From assembly GCF_001618885.1 (NCBI RefSeq), contig NZ_CP015114.1, positions 1,798,001 through 1,862,000 of the forward strand: a stretch of DNA of 64,000 bases, in the 5' to 3' direction. Position numbers and translations under genes: made by a program. Numbering within the stretch: the first letter of the stretch is position 1; each line of letters starts with the position of its first letter. The DNA is from Staphylococcus condimenti (GTDB lineage: Bacteria > Bacillota > Bacilli > Staphylococcales > Staphylococcaceae). Of this stretch, positions 27,504-36,167 are shown piece by piece. Under the pieces are notes generated by a model that worked only from the letters and a program-made list of their open reading frames with translations, ran no database searches and was not told the DNA's origin.

Positions 27504-29210
27504 GTGAAAGATCTGCAGAGTGCGACAGCAACAGAATTGAACAAAACAAATCATACATTAATGTGGCAGCGTATCAATCGTATCTTAGCGCTTATTGTTT
27601 TAATGATACTGATTGTATTACCTTTGTGCTTAATATTATGGAAAGGTTTTGCCCCTACAACAGATTCAGGGGTATTAAGTAATATCGGACAATTAGCACA
27701 GGCAGACAATATTAAAATACTGTGGAATTCGATTCTGCTCGGAATTGCAGTTGTTGTGATTTCGACATTGATTGCTTTGCCTTTGAGTTATATTATGGTT
27801 AAAACTGCATTGGCCAGACACCAATGGCTCGATATTTTAATTATGATTCCATTTATGACACCGCCTTATATCGGTGCAATGGGATGGATGTTGACGATGC
27901 AGCATAATGGTTTGTTAGAACAGTTGATTCCTGGAGTTGCTAAAGTGACACCGTTATTCTTCTCATTTTTTGGTATGGCTTTGATTATGAGTTGTCACTT
28001 GGCACCATTTTTATATGTTGTATTGAAAAAAGCACTATTGAATGTACAGCAATCTCAAGAAGAAGCGGCTTTAGTATACGGCGGTTCGTTTATGTATCGC
28101 TTTCGTCGTGTGATTCTGCCGATGTTTGTTTCAGGATACAGTATGGGTGCACTGCTTGTATTTGTGAAAACAATCGGTGAGTTTGGCACGCCGATTACAA
28201 TGGGAAATCGTATTGGTTTTCGTGTGCTGACATCTGAAATTCATCATAGTGCATCTATTTGGCCGATTGACTTTCAGCATGCTGCGTTGCTTTCAACTTT
28301 ACTGCTAGGAATCAGCATGGGCGTTTGGGCATTTCAGACATGGTTCCAAACACGTACAGCAGTTGCTGGTGACAGTGGTAAAGGACGAAAAACAATGCAG
28401 AAAGCCCGCAATAAATGGGATATTCTACTTTATATCATTGTTACTGTTGCATTATTGCTTATGATTGTGATGCCGTATGCGAGTATTATTGTTAATGCTT
28501 TTGTAAAACAACTCTCGCAAGGTTTGAAATTACAAAATATCACATTAGATAATTTTATTCAGGTATTGTCAGGTAATGGCGGTATTGCATTGGCTAATAG
28601 TTTGATACTGGCATTAGCTGCAGCAACTATAGCAAGTGTGCTTGGATTATGGTTTGTGCTTGCTTCAGAATCGAGAGGAAAACAACGAAGCGGTTGGATG
28701 GGGCGTTTAATCGACTTCTTCAGCTTATTACCTAATACGGTTCCTGGGATTATTGTAGTTATTGGTTTGATTTTATTTTGGAATAATAAGGTGAATCCGA
28801 TTCCTGCATACAATACGATAAGTATTTTAGTTATCACTTATACAGTATTGTATATTCCTTATGCTGTACAAAATATCAAAAACGTAAATCAAACAATCAG
28901 CAAGAATTTAATGGAAGCTGCTGAAATGAGCGGCAGTACAGGTTGGACTCGATTCCGCACAATTAAATTACCGTTACTTACACCTGGTATTATTTCAGGA
29001 TGGATTCTTATCTTTTGTATTTCGATGCGTGAGCTTGTCGGATCATTGATGTTACGGCCACCGAATACAGACACTTCTGCAACCTATATTTATCGTCAAT
29101 TTGAACAAGGAGAATCTGCACAAGGTATGGCAATGGCTCTTTTGTCAGTGGGTATTACTTCTTTGATATTGATTGCGATGCAGGTGTGGCAGAACAGAAA
29201 GGGGCGTTAG
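27504..29210 (+). CDS. ABC transporter permease, fused two-domain FbpB type
   Basis: This roughly 568-residue protein has about 12 helices in two homologous halves. Each half carries an EAA loop (EEAALVYGGSFMYRFRRVILP about 190; EAAEMSGSTGWTRFRTIKLP about 470), typical of FbpB/PhnUV-like fused permeases. The start is GTG 27504, nine bases after GGAG; an in-frame TTG at 27483 lacks an SD. A 160-bp gap with a short inverted repeat separates it from the binding-protein gene. The phosphoesterase gene begins five bases after its stop. Confidence 0.87.
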   Translation: MKDLQSATATELNKTNHTLMWQRINRILALIVLMILIVLPLCLILWKGFAPTTDSGVLSNIGQLAQADNIKILWNSILLGIAVVVISTLIALPLSYIMVKTALARHQWLDILIMIPFMTPPYIGAMGWMLTMQHNGLLEQLIPGVAKVTPLFFSFFGMALIMSCHLAPFLYVVLKKALLNVQQSQEEAALVYGGSFMYRFRRVILPMFVSGYSMGALLVFVKTIGEFGTPITMGNRIGFRVLTSEIHHSASIWPIDFQHAALLSTLLLGISMGVWAFQTWFQTRTAVAGDSGKGRKTMQKARNKWDILLYIIVTVALLLMIVMPYASIIVNAFVKQLSQGLKLQNITLDNFIQVLSGNGGIALANSLILALAAATIASVLGLWFVLASESRGKQRSGWMGRLIDFFSLLPNTVPGIIVVIGLILFWNNKVNPIPAYNTISILVITYTVLYIPYAVQNIKNVNQTISKNLMEAAEMSGSTGWTRFRTIKLPLLTPGIISGWILIFCISMRELVGSLMLRPPNTDTSATYIYRQFEQGESAQGMAMALLSVGITSLILIAMQVWQNRKGR

Positions 29211-29214
29211 AAGA

Positions 29215-29859
29215 ATGGAAGGAAGATTATTAGCAGCCTCAGATATACATGGACATGGCGAAACATTGCAGCAGTTATTAAAGACAGCTGAGTATTCCCC
29301 AGGAAATGATCAATTGGTGCTATGCGGAGATTATGTGAACAATGGACCGGATTCTGAAGGAACTTTAGAGTTAGTTCAAAAGTTGCAGAAGGATGGTGCT
29401 GTTGTCTTGTTAGGAAATCATGAATTACGTTGGTTAGAAGAGATTGCTGAAACGGAATTTATTATGCATCATAAGATGAAAGTGACGTATCAACGTATTA
29501 AAAAGGATTGGGGAAAGTTAAAATGGCGTTCGCTGTTAGAGTCTTTTGATAGATATTACATGACGGATGATTTTTTATTTATTCATGCTGGTTTTATAGC
29601 AGATGTTCCTTTAAAAGAACAAACGGCAGCAGAAGTTACAGGCTTTGATAAAATGAAAGACTTGCAGTATAACTATCCTGGAAAATATATGGTGCACGGA
29701 CATGTGCCGACATTTAGAGAAGGGTGCAGTCTAGGGGAGATAAAAGTGACAGACCAATCTGTTAATATTGATACAGGTGCCGGTCATGGTGATTATTTAA
29801 CGCTGCTTGATTTGACGAATGCAAAACAATATTACCAAAGAGTAGAGATGAAAGAGTAG
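29215..29859 (+). CDS. Calcineurin-like metallophosphoesterase
   Basis: This 214-residue protein has the family motifs in order: SDIHGH (residues 8-13), GDYVNNGPDS (about 38), GNHELRW (about 66), FIHAGF (about 118) and HGHVPT (about 162). It resembles the PP1-type serine/threonine phosphatase and ApaH branch. GGGGCG sits before ATG 29215. Its tight position behind the transporter permease suggests it acts on the imported compound, for example releasing phosphate from an organophosphate; this is inference. It is the last gene of the operon. Confidence 0.82.
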   Translation: MEGRLLAASDIHGHGETLQQLLKTAEYSPGNDQLVLCGDYVNNGPDSEGTLELVQKLQKDGAVVLLGNHELRWLEEIAETEFIMHHKMKVTYQRIKKDWGKLKWRSLLESFDRYYMTDDFLFIHAGFIADVPLKEQTAAEVTGFDKMKDLQYNYPGKYMVHGHVPTFREGCSLGEIKVTDQSVNIDTGAGHGDYLTLLDLTNAKQYYQRVEMKE

Positions 29860-29889
29860 TAGATACGAGAGGGTATCTGCTTCTTTTTT
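29860..29889 (+). terminator. Terminator of the ABC/phosphoesterase operon
   Basis: AGATAC and GTATCT form a short stem followed by GCTTCTTTTTT. Confidence 0.6.
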
Positions 29890-29984
29890 ATGTTGAAATC
29901 GTAGTTAAATACTATGTTATAATTAATTGTGTTTGATACTGCATTAAATTATTTTTTAAAATAAAAATAATTCAGGAGGAAATG

Positions 29985-30908
29985 ATGAATAGAATTAGAA
30001 ATATAGTAATTATTATCCTGTTAAGTACAGTTGTATTATCCGGATGTGATTTGCCTGGTCTGGGTGGAGGGCCGAGTAAGAATGTGAAGATTACAGCTTT
30101 GGCTACGAGTGAATCTCAAATCATGGCACATATGATTCGTTTGCAGATTGAGCATGATACACATGGCAAAGTAAAGCCGTCTATTATTAATAATTTAGGC
30201 TCAGCTACTATTGAACATAATACTTTAAAACGTGGAGATGCGCAGATTTCAGCAACACGTTATACAGGAACGGATTTGGTCGGTGCGTTGAATCATGACC
30301 CTATTACTGATACACATAAGGCTATGGATGTGGTGCAGAAAGGTTTCAAAAATAAATTTGATCAAACTTTCTTTGATACATACGGTTTCGAAAATACTTT
30401 CGCATTCATGGTGACACAAGATGTAGCACGAAAGTATCATTTAGAAAAAGTATCGGATTTAGAGAAGCATAAAGATGATTTACGTTTAGGTACCGATTCT
30501 ACTTGGGTTAAACGCGCGGGTGATGGTTACCCTGCTTTTACTAAAGCATATGGTTTTAAATTTAAAACTGTACGTCCAATGCAGATTGGATTGGTTTATG
30601 ATGCGTTGAAAAATAAAAAGTTAGATGTAGCGTTAGGATACACGACAGATGGGCGTATTGCTGCTTATAAACTGAAAGTACTGAAAGATGATCGACACTT
30701 TTTCCCTCCATATGATGCAAGTCCGCTTGCGAAGAATGATTTTTTAAAGAAAAATCCTGAAATTAAAAAGTCGCTTGAAAAATTGCAGGGCAAAGTTTCT
30801 ACTAAGCAAATGCAAGAGTTGAATTACCAAGCTGACGGTAAACAAAAAGAACCTGCTGTAGTTGCTGAGAAATTTTTGAAAAAGCATCATTACTTTGAAA
30901 AGAAATAG
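29985..30908 (+). CDS. Osmoprotectant (OpuCC-like) substrate-binding lipoprotein
   Basis: This 307-residue lipoprotein has the signal IVIIILLSTVVLSGC and belongs to the glycine betaine/carnitine/choline-binding OpuAC family of the OpuB/OpuC type. KITALATSESQIMAHMIRLQ starts the mature domain, and LGTDSTW, AFTKAYGFKF, GLVYDALKNKKLDVALGYTTDGRI and PPYDASPL are typical family segments. The second ATG (29985) suits the AGGAGG spacing better than 29982. No ATPase or permease of this family is adjacent, so it is an orphan that must work with a transporter encoded elsewhere or be vestigial. Confidence 0.85.
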   Translation: MNRIRNIVIIILLSTVVLSGCDLPGLGGGPSKNVKITALATSESQIMAHMIRLQIEHDTHGKVKPSIINNLGSATIEHNTLKRGDAQISATRYTGTDLVGALNHDPITDTHKAMDVVQKGFKNKFDQTFFDTYGFENTFAFMVTQDVARKYHLEKVSDLEKHKDDLRLGTDSTWVKRAGDGYPAFTKAYGFKFKTVRPMQIGLVYDALKNKKLDVALGYTTDGRIAAYKLKVLKDDRHFFPPYDASPLAKNDFLKKNPEIKKSLEKLQGKVSTKQMQELNYQADGKQKEPAVVAEKFLKKHHYFEKK

Positions 30909-31118
30909 TTTTGTGGGCTCGATAATACGATTTTTAGTAATTCAAACAATTTTAAAAATATGAGGCATGAAAACGTTTGAATTACATGCATTATTTATAC
31001 GAAAAGTTTATAATAAAATAACGAATGAAATGTGACTTGGATTTCTTAAGGTACTTAAAGAATAGGGTTGTATGTGAAATTTCTAAGAAAGTTATTAAAG
31101 ATGAATGGAGAATGACAC

Positions 31119-31571
31119 ATGGAAGACGAGCTTTATCAAAGTTTATTAAATAAAGTCAAAGTTTTTGAGAAAAAAGTACTCCAGTTACCAATGGTAGGGC
31201 AGCAAACAAAATATGGATTAATACACCTTATAGATGAAAATGAAAAGTTTATACTTATTATTAACAAAAAAGGCCATAGAAATAAAGATAACTTAACTAT
31301 AATATTAAATAGCAAATCAGTTCACGCAACGATGGTTCGTTTTGATGTTAACGGTTCGGATCATATTAATCCACCCAATAAAGAAAGGATCCCAACACCC
31401 CATTTGCATATATTTACTGAAAAATATAAAAATGGAGGAATTGCAATTCCATTGAGTGAATTGGTAGATACTCAGATAATTAAAGATATTTCAGAAGCTC
31501 TGGAATTTTTTGTGGGTTTTTCTAACATTAATATGGATGATGTTATAATAGAACCAAATCTATTCAGTTAA
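31119..31571 (+). CDS. Hypothetical protein, first gene of a two-gene module (DUF6978-like)
   Basis: This 150-residue soluble protein has a conserved-looking core (RIPTPHLHIFTEKYKNGG, about residues 95-112) with a TPHLH histidine pair, and a beta-rich N-terminal half (KFILIINKKGHRNKDNLTII). I believe it matches DUF6978-type proteins, which tend to sit beside DUF1828 proteins, but the exact family needs a search. AATGGAGAATG precedes the ATG. Its stop lies 16 bases before the next gene. Codon use is AT-richer than the flanking transporter genes, suggesting acquisition. Confidence 0.6.
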   Translation: MEDELYQSLLNKVKVFEKKVLQLPMVGQQTKYGLIHLIDENEKFILIINKKGHRNKDNLTIILNSKSVHATMVRFDVNGSDHINPPNKERIPTPHLHIFTEKYKNGGIAIPLSELVDTQIIKDISEALEFFVGFSNINMDDVIIEPNLFS

Positions 31572-31587
31572 GGAGGGAGTGGAAACA

Positions 31588-32364
31588 ATGAAGATTATCG
31601 AAGAAAAAATGGATGAATATTTTAAATGGCTGAAACAAAATTATAAATATAAGCAACTAGATAATTCTACTGAGATTACCACTCCTTTTGTGAATCATTT
31701 AAATGATGCAATACGCATTTACCTAGATTTTTTACCAAATAAGAAAATTCGCCTTTCTGATGATGGTCTGACCTTTAATGAATTAGAATTGTTTGGAATA
31801 GATATTAATACCAAGACAAGAAGGAAATTAATCGAATCAATTTTAAATCAATTCGCATTACGTGTTGAAGATGAAGAAATTATAGCTGATATAAATAATA
31901 AAGAATTTGCACAAGCAAAACATAATATGATACAAGGCATATTAAAAATTTATGATTTGACTTTAACAGCAAAACCTAATGTTTCTAATTTGTTTTATGA
32001 AGAAGTTTATTCTTTTTTATTTGAAGAAGAAATCGTTGGAACAAATAGCGTGTCAATTTCTGGAGAATCAGGGATAAAGTACACAATTGATTTTATTGTA
32101 CCTCCAACAAAAACTAAGCCGGAAGTGTTGATTGATTTTGCGAACAACCTAGATTTTAATAAAATCACTTCTGATTCTTTTGCTTTCAGAGATGTTAAAA
32201 ATAGTAGACTAAGTAGAAATAATCAATTTCCAAAAATGAATGTGATAGCAAATGATATAGACAACCCTATTACAGAACGAGTGAGACAAGCTGCAAATTA
32301 TGAAGATATAAAAATTTTGAATTGGTCAGATAAAGAATCAATTGTTAATTTGTTGAAAAGATAA
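31588..32364 (+). CDS. DUF1828/DUF1829-type protein, second gene of the module
   Basis: This 258-residue protein has an N-terminal part reading TTPFVNHLNDAIRIYLDFLP...IRLSDDGLTFNELELFGIDI, which has the DUF1828 pattern. The C-terminal part (about 150-258) with VLIDFANNLDFNKITSDSFAF is DUF1829-like and looks like a degenerate nuclease or PIN-like fold; no catalytic set is certain. ATG 31588 lies 11 bases after AAGGAGGG. A GTG at 31579 is too close to that SD. DUF1828 proteins occur with small partners in phage, plasmid and defence contexts, so a toxin-antitoxin or anti-phage role is plausible but unproven. Confidence 0.65.
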   Translation: MKIIEEKMDEYFKWLKQNYKYKQLDNSTEITTPFVNHLNDAIRIYLDFLPNKKIRLSDDGLTFNELELFGIDINTKTRRKLIESILNQFALRVEDEEIIADINNKEFAQAKHNMIQGILKIYDLTLTAKPNVSNLFYEEVYSFLFEEEIVGTNSVSISGESGIKYTIDFIVPPTKTKPEVLIDFANNLDFNKITSDSFAFRDVKNSRLSRNNQFPKMNVIANDIDNPITERVRQAANYEDIKILNWSDKESIVNLLKR

Positions 32365-32475
32365 TTTGGCACATAGAAGTACATTAATTTATTTAAATTT
32401 ACCATTTTTACTCATGGAGTTCATATGAATCTGAAAAACTTGAATCAAACCCATTATAAATGAATAGTTTAAAAA

Positions 32476-32525
32476 ATACCCGCTGAATCATTCGAAACAC
32501 TTTTGAGTGAATATATAGCGGGTAT
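32476..32525 (+). terminator. Hairpin between DUF1828 gene and peptide ORFs
   Basis: ATACCCGCT and AGCGGGTAT enclose an inner stem (TTCGAAACACTTTTGAGTGAA). The T tract is weak, so it may be a terminator or a leader structure for the peptide ORF starting 26 bases later. Confidence 0.5.
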
Positions 32526-32550
32526 TTATATGTTAATTGGAGGGATGACT

Positions 32551-32643
32551 ATGGCACAAATGAATTCAAGACAAGCGAATAGAATTGCACGTTTAGTCAT
32601 TAAGCTAGTAAGAAAAATTGTGAATAGCCAAAATAAAAAGTAA
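32551..32643 (+). CDS. 30-residue cationic amphipathic peptide
   Basis: ATG behind a perfect GGAGGG (six-base spacer) opens a 30-codon frame. Residues 8-24 (ANRIARLVIKLVRKIVN) alternate basic and branched hydrophobic residues with helical periodicity, and no acidic residue is present. No signal peptide is seen. It resembles leaderless bacteriocins or cytolytic peptides in general character only. The second peptide ORF begins 18 bases after its stop. Confidence 0.55.
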   Translation: MAQMNSRQANRIARLVIKLVRKIVNSQNKK

Positions 32644-32661
32644 TGACTAGAGGTGGCAACG

Positions 32662-32751
32662 TTGTGGCAGTTATATGCTAAAAATGTTGTTCGATTTTCA
32701 CAAATAATAATAAGAGTGATGAAAAAGTTATTTGGCAAAACTCGTAGATAA
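32662..32751 (+). CDS. 29-residue cationic peptide, partner ORF
   Basis: TTG start with GAGGTGG seven bases upstream. The product (MWQLYAKNVVRFSQ then IIIRVMKKLFGKTRR) is basic and amphipathic like its neighbour, again without acidic residues. GTG 32653 is an alternative in-frame start but overlaps the SD. A strong terminator follows at 32760. The two peptides could act as a pair. Confidence 0.45.
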   Translation: MWQLYAKNVVRFSQIIIRVMKKLFGKTRR

Positions 32752-32759
32752 TATTATAT

Positions 32760-32809
32760 AAATAAACCCTCCCGAACTGTAGTGGAATAATATTCGGGAG
32801 GGTTTATTT
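32760..32809. terminator. Strong bidirectional terminator
   Basis: AAATAAACCCTCCCGAA and TTCGGGAGGGTTTATTT form a 17-bp perfect stem separating the peptide ORFs from the convergent BCCT gene. Confidence 0.9.
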
Positions 32810-32822
32810 ATGTGTATATAGT

Positions 32823-34397
32823 TTATTTGCTTCTAGAATAAGAAGCTGTTGAATGAAGGATTTCAGAATGCTCTTTACTTGGTTTGAGGGTCAGTCCTAA
32901 TGCTTTACGTTCACGGTTTGCATCTTTGTAAAATGAGATGGTCATGAGTATGACAACAATACTGAACGGTAAAGCAGAAATAATGGCTGCAGATTGTAAG
33001 GCATCGAGTCCTGTTGGGCCACCTGCTAAAAGTAATACATAAGCAATGGCTGATAACGCAAGCCCCCAAACAATTTTAACAAATCCAGCAGGCTGCAGTG
33101 TTCCATAAGAGGTTTGCATACCTAGTACAAATGTTGCTGAATCGGCAGATGTAATAAAGAACGAACCGATTAGTGCAAGTGCAATAATCGAAAGTACAAT
33201 ACCCATTGGCAATTCATTAAAGATACCGAAAAGTTGTGTTTCAGGAGGCATTTTTAATACTTCAGGATGTTTTTTTCCAATACTGATACCTGTAAGTCCA
33301 AATACACTGAACCAGAAAATGCTGATGATAGTTGGTACCATTAAAACAGCAATGACAAATTCGCGAATTGAGCGCCCTTTAGAAATACGTGCAATAAATA
33401 CACCGACGAAGGGACTCCAACTCATCCACCATCCCCAATAATAAACAGTCCATTTCTGCATCCAATCGTGTTTTTGTTGATTAAGAGGGGCAGTATCTAA
33501 ACTATTGAAAATAAGTGTGTTGAGATAATCACCTGTTGCTGAAGTCATTAAATTCATAATGAGTAAAGTCGGACCGACAATAAGCAAAATTAAAAAGAGT
33601 AGTGCTGCAAGCACCATATTTAAGTTGCTTAAATATTGGATGCCTTTACTAAGCCCGCTCCATGCACTGTATAAAAAGAGTACTGTTACAACTGCAATAA
33701 TGATTCCTTGTACTAATTTATTGTTAGGAACATGGAACAGATAATGTAAACCGCCATTAATTTGCATTGCTCCTACACCAAGAGACACAGCTACACCGAT
33801 AATCGTCGCAAAAACAGCTAAAACATCAACTACTGTACCTGGCCAACGATCGACACGATTACCTAATATTGGTCGTAATGTTTTAGAAATTAATCCATCT
33901 TCACCCTTTCTGAATTGGAAATAGGCGAGTGAAAGAGCAACGATTCCATATACAGCCCATGGATGGAAACCATAATGCAGAAAGCTGGCACGCAAGGAAT
34001 CAGCAAGGGCTTGTCGCGTTTCCGGTTTAGCTGTCGGCGGTGTCATATAATGTGAAATCGGTTCTGAAGCTCCATAGAATACTAAACCTATCCCCATTCC
34101 AGCACTAAAGAGCATTGTTAGCCAAGAGACAGTATGGAATTCAGGTTTGTCGGTTGGTTTGCCGAGTTTTAATTTACCTATAGGACTGAACACTAAAAAG
34201 ATACAAAAAGCTAATACTAATGTAAAAACCAGCATATAATACCATCCGAAAGTTTCAGTAATCCAAGCTCCTAACGTTCCAGAAATTTTACCGAATTGAT
34301 TTGGAAAGACAGCTCCGATTAATACTAAAATTCCTACTATAATAGAAGCATATGTAAAAACAGGAGAAAACGTCTTAGTGGTTTTTGGCGCTTTCAA
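32823..34397 (-). CDS. BCCT-family betaine/choline/carnitine transporter
   Basis: This 524-residue protein has 12 helices and the BCCT hallmark tryptophan-rich segment YYWGWWMSWSPFVGVFIARIS (about residues 315-335, helix 8). GMGIGLVFYGASEP (helix 3, about 97) carries the glycine stretch that binds Na+ and substrate. It imports glycine betaine or choline for osmoprotection (OpuD/BetT type). The start is TTG, ten bases after AAAGGA; no in-frame ATG gives a full first helix. It is monocistronic. The OpuCC-like lipoprotein nearby hints at an osmoprotection neighbourhood. Confidence 0.88.
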   Translation of the reverse strand: MKAPKTTKTFSPVFTYASIIVGILVLIGAVFPNQFGKISGTLGAWITETFGWYYMLVFTLVLAFCIFLVFSPIGKLKLGKPTDKPEFHTVSWLTMLFSAGMGIGLVFYGASEPISHYMTPPTAKPETRQALADSLRASFLHYGFHPWAVYGIVALSLAYFQFRKGEDGLISKTLRPILGNRVDRWPGTVVDVLAVFATIIGVAVSLGVGAMQINGGLHYLFHVPNNKLVQGIIIAVVTVLFLYSAWSGLSKGIQYLSNLNMVLAALLFLILLIVGPTLLIMNLMTSATGDYLNTLIFNSLDTAPLNQQKHDWMQKWTVYYWGWWMSWSPFVGVFIARISKGRSIREFVIAVLMVPTIISIFWFSVFGLTGISIGKKHPEVLKMPPETQLFGIFNELPMGIVLSIIALALIGSFFITSADSATFVLGMQTSYGTLQPAGFVKIVWGLALSAIAYVLLLAGGPTGLDALQSAAIISALPFSIVVILMTISFYKDANRERKALGLTLKPSKEHSEILHSTASYSRSK

Positions 34398-34697
34398 AAT
34401 TTCATCATCCTTTCTTTTTTAAGAACTGAATAGTAGATTATAAAAAGCAAAGACGTTCTACATGCTATCATAGATTAACTATAATTCAACTTGAAAAATG
34501 CGCTTAGTTAGGAAATACAATGAATTGTGTTGAATGTAAACGTAAAAACATTTTTTAAAATTTATACTGTAATCCTTTTAATTATAATAACTTACTTATT
34601 AAGCATACTCGAAAGATAATTTTTATAAGGTTGCCTTACAAAAGCGTCATAGAGGAATTTTACAGTCTATTGCACTTTCCAAAGCTTTCTTTTTAAT
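34398..34697. other. Divergent intergenic region
   Basis: About 300 AT-rich bases lie upstream of the BCCT gene. No ORF or clear operator is visible apart from the palindrome immediately to the right. Confidence 0.4.
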
Positions 34698-34727
34698 TGA
34701 CAAACGGATAATTATCCGTTTATGATT
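34698..34727 (+). promoter_or_regulatory. Promoter with perfect 20-bp TetR-type operator
   Basis: TTGACA (34698-34703) and TATGAT (34722-34727) flank AAACGGATAATTATCCGTTT (34702-34721), a perfect palindrome filling the spacer. Repressor binding would block RNA polymerase. The TetR gene in the operon downstream is the obvious candidate. Confidence 0.8.
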
Positions 34728-34772
34728 GGGAAGTAATTCAAAAGGGAAGTTTGAATTTGAGGAGGTCAGGAA

Positions 34773-35591
34773 ATGAGTAAATCAATTTTAGTGATTGGCG
34801 CAACTGGCAAACAAGGACTGCCGGTAGTTAAACAACTCTTAGAAGATGGCTGGAACGTACGTGCATTTACGAGAGATAAAGATAATGAGAAATTGACAAG
34901 TATTCAAAATGATAAATTAGAAATATTTGAAGGTAATTTAGGTGACCCTGAATCTATTGCAAGAGCAATGGAAAATCAATACGGTGTATATAGTGTGCAG
35001 CCGATTATTCGAGACAATGTGGAAGAAGAATTGCATCAAGGACAAATGATTATTGAAGAAGCTGAAGATGCAGGAATTCATTTTGTTGTCTATAGTACAG
35101 CAGGCGGTGTTAATCGTGATCGAACTGGACCTCATTTTGAAGCACTAGCGTAGATAGAAGATACATTAAAAGCATCACGATTAAATTATGCGATTATCAA
35201 ACCTTCATTCTTTATGGATAACTTTTTACGTATTGTAAAAGAACAAGGCGGAAGACTAATTATTCCGGAATTTATTGATCCAACAATAAGATTCGCGATG
35301 ATTTCATCGATTGATATTGCACGTATTGCAGCAGAAATCTTTGCTCATCCTAAAAAATATAATCATGAAGAAATAGAGATTGCTTCAGATGAATTGATGT
35401 TGAACGAAGTAGTAGCAGAATTTGTGGAAGCGACAGGCAAACCTGCAACAATAGAAGGCGACTTTGTGAGCGGAACAGCAGAACGTTCATGGTTAGAAGA
35501 TTATGGTTATGTCGTAGATTTCGATCAAATGGATGACATTAATCCACATCGTCTTAAATTGAGAGATTGGATTCGCCAGCAAAATTTTTAA
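34773..35591 (+). pseudogene. NmrA-family NAD(P)-binding protein with nonsense codon
   Basis: The frame starts well (GGAGG, ATG) with a Rossmann motif VIGATGKQGLPVVKQL (residues 6-21) and reads 126 residues to TAG at 35151-35153. It then continues in the same frame (IEDTLKASRLNYAIIKPSFFMDNFL) to 35591, giving a normal roughly 272-residue NmrA/HSCARG-type protein if the stop were a sense codon. A single substitution explains the break. The second half has an internal ATG (35214) but no SD. It is the first gene of a TetR-controlled operon. Confidence 0.82.
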
Positions 35592-35612
35592 CATCTGAGA
35601 GGTGCATAAATA

Positions 35613-36155
35613 ATGCGGAGAGATGCAGTGGAAAATAGAAAACGTATCGAAGATTGTGCACGTCAGCTTTTTACAAAAGAAGGCGTAGAAAATGTCAGCA
35701 TGAATCAAATATCTAAGACACTCGGAATCGGTATGGCCACACTTTATCGTAATTTTGAAGATAAACAGGCATTGTGCTATCAACTCATTCAAAATGATTT
35801 TTCTGAGCTGTTCAAAAATATGCATGCTGTTTTAGAAGATAATAAACGAAATAAAGAAGAAAAGTTAGAAGTGCTTTTAGAGCAATTCTTAACTTTCAAA
35901 AATGCGCATAAAGATTTATTACGTTGTGTCGAGGGTAATAAAAAACGCGTATCATTTAAACAACAACCTGCTTATACAGAACTATTCAATATTTTTTATG
36001 AAGTATTGAATAGTGATGATGATTTAACTTGGAATACTTTTAAAACAGATATGTTCTTAAATAGTTTAACTACTAATATGTATCAATTTCAGTTAGAAGA
36101 ACGCGGGTTAACTGATATGCAACTGAAAGAATACCTATTACGTATGTTTAAATAG
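35613..36155 (+). CDS. TetR-family transcriptional regulator
   Basis: This 180-residue regulator has an N-terminal TetR HTH (residues 6-50: RKRIEDCARQLFTKEGVENV then the recognition helix region GIGMATLYRNFEDKQAL). The C-terminal ligand domain is of normal length. Its gene lies 22 bases after the NmrA-like gene and 12 before an SDR gene. The only strong palindrome in the area overlaps the operon promoter, so autorepression relieved by a small reactive or electrophilic compound is likely, given the two oxidoreductases it accompanies. Confidence 0.88.
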   Translation: MRRDAVENRKRIEDCARQLFTKEGVENVSMNQISKTLGIGMATLYRNFEDKQALCYQLIQNDFSELFKNMHAVLEDNKRNKEEKLEVLLEQFLTFKNAHKDLLRCVEGNKKRVSFKQQPAYTELFNIFYEVLNSDDDLTWNTFKTDMFLNSLTTNMYQFQLEERGLTDMQLKEYLLRMFK

Positions 36156-36167
36156 GAGGAATAAGAA

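Noticed and set aside
30960..30985. cre site near AAAACGTTTGAA
   Set aside because: Three or more mismatches in the right half and no gene positioned for control.
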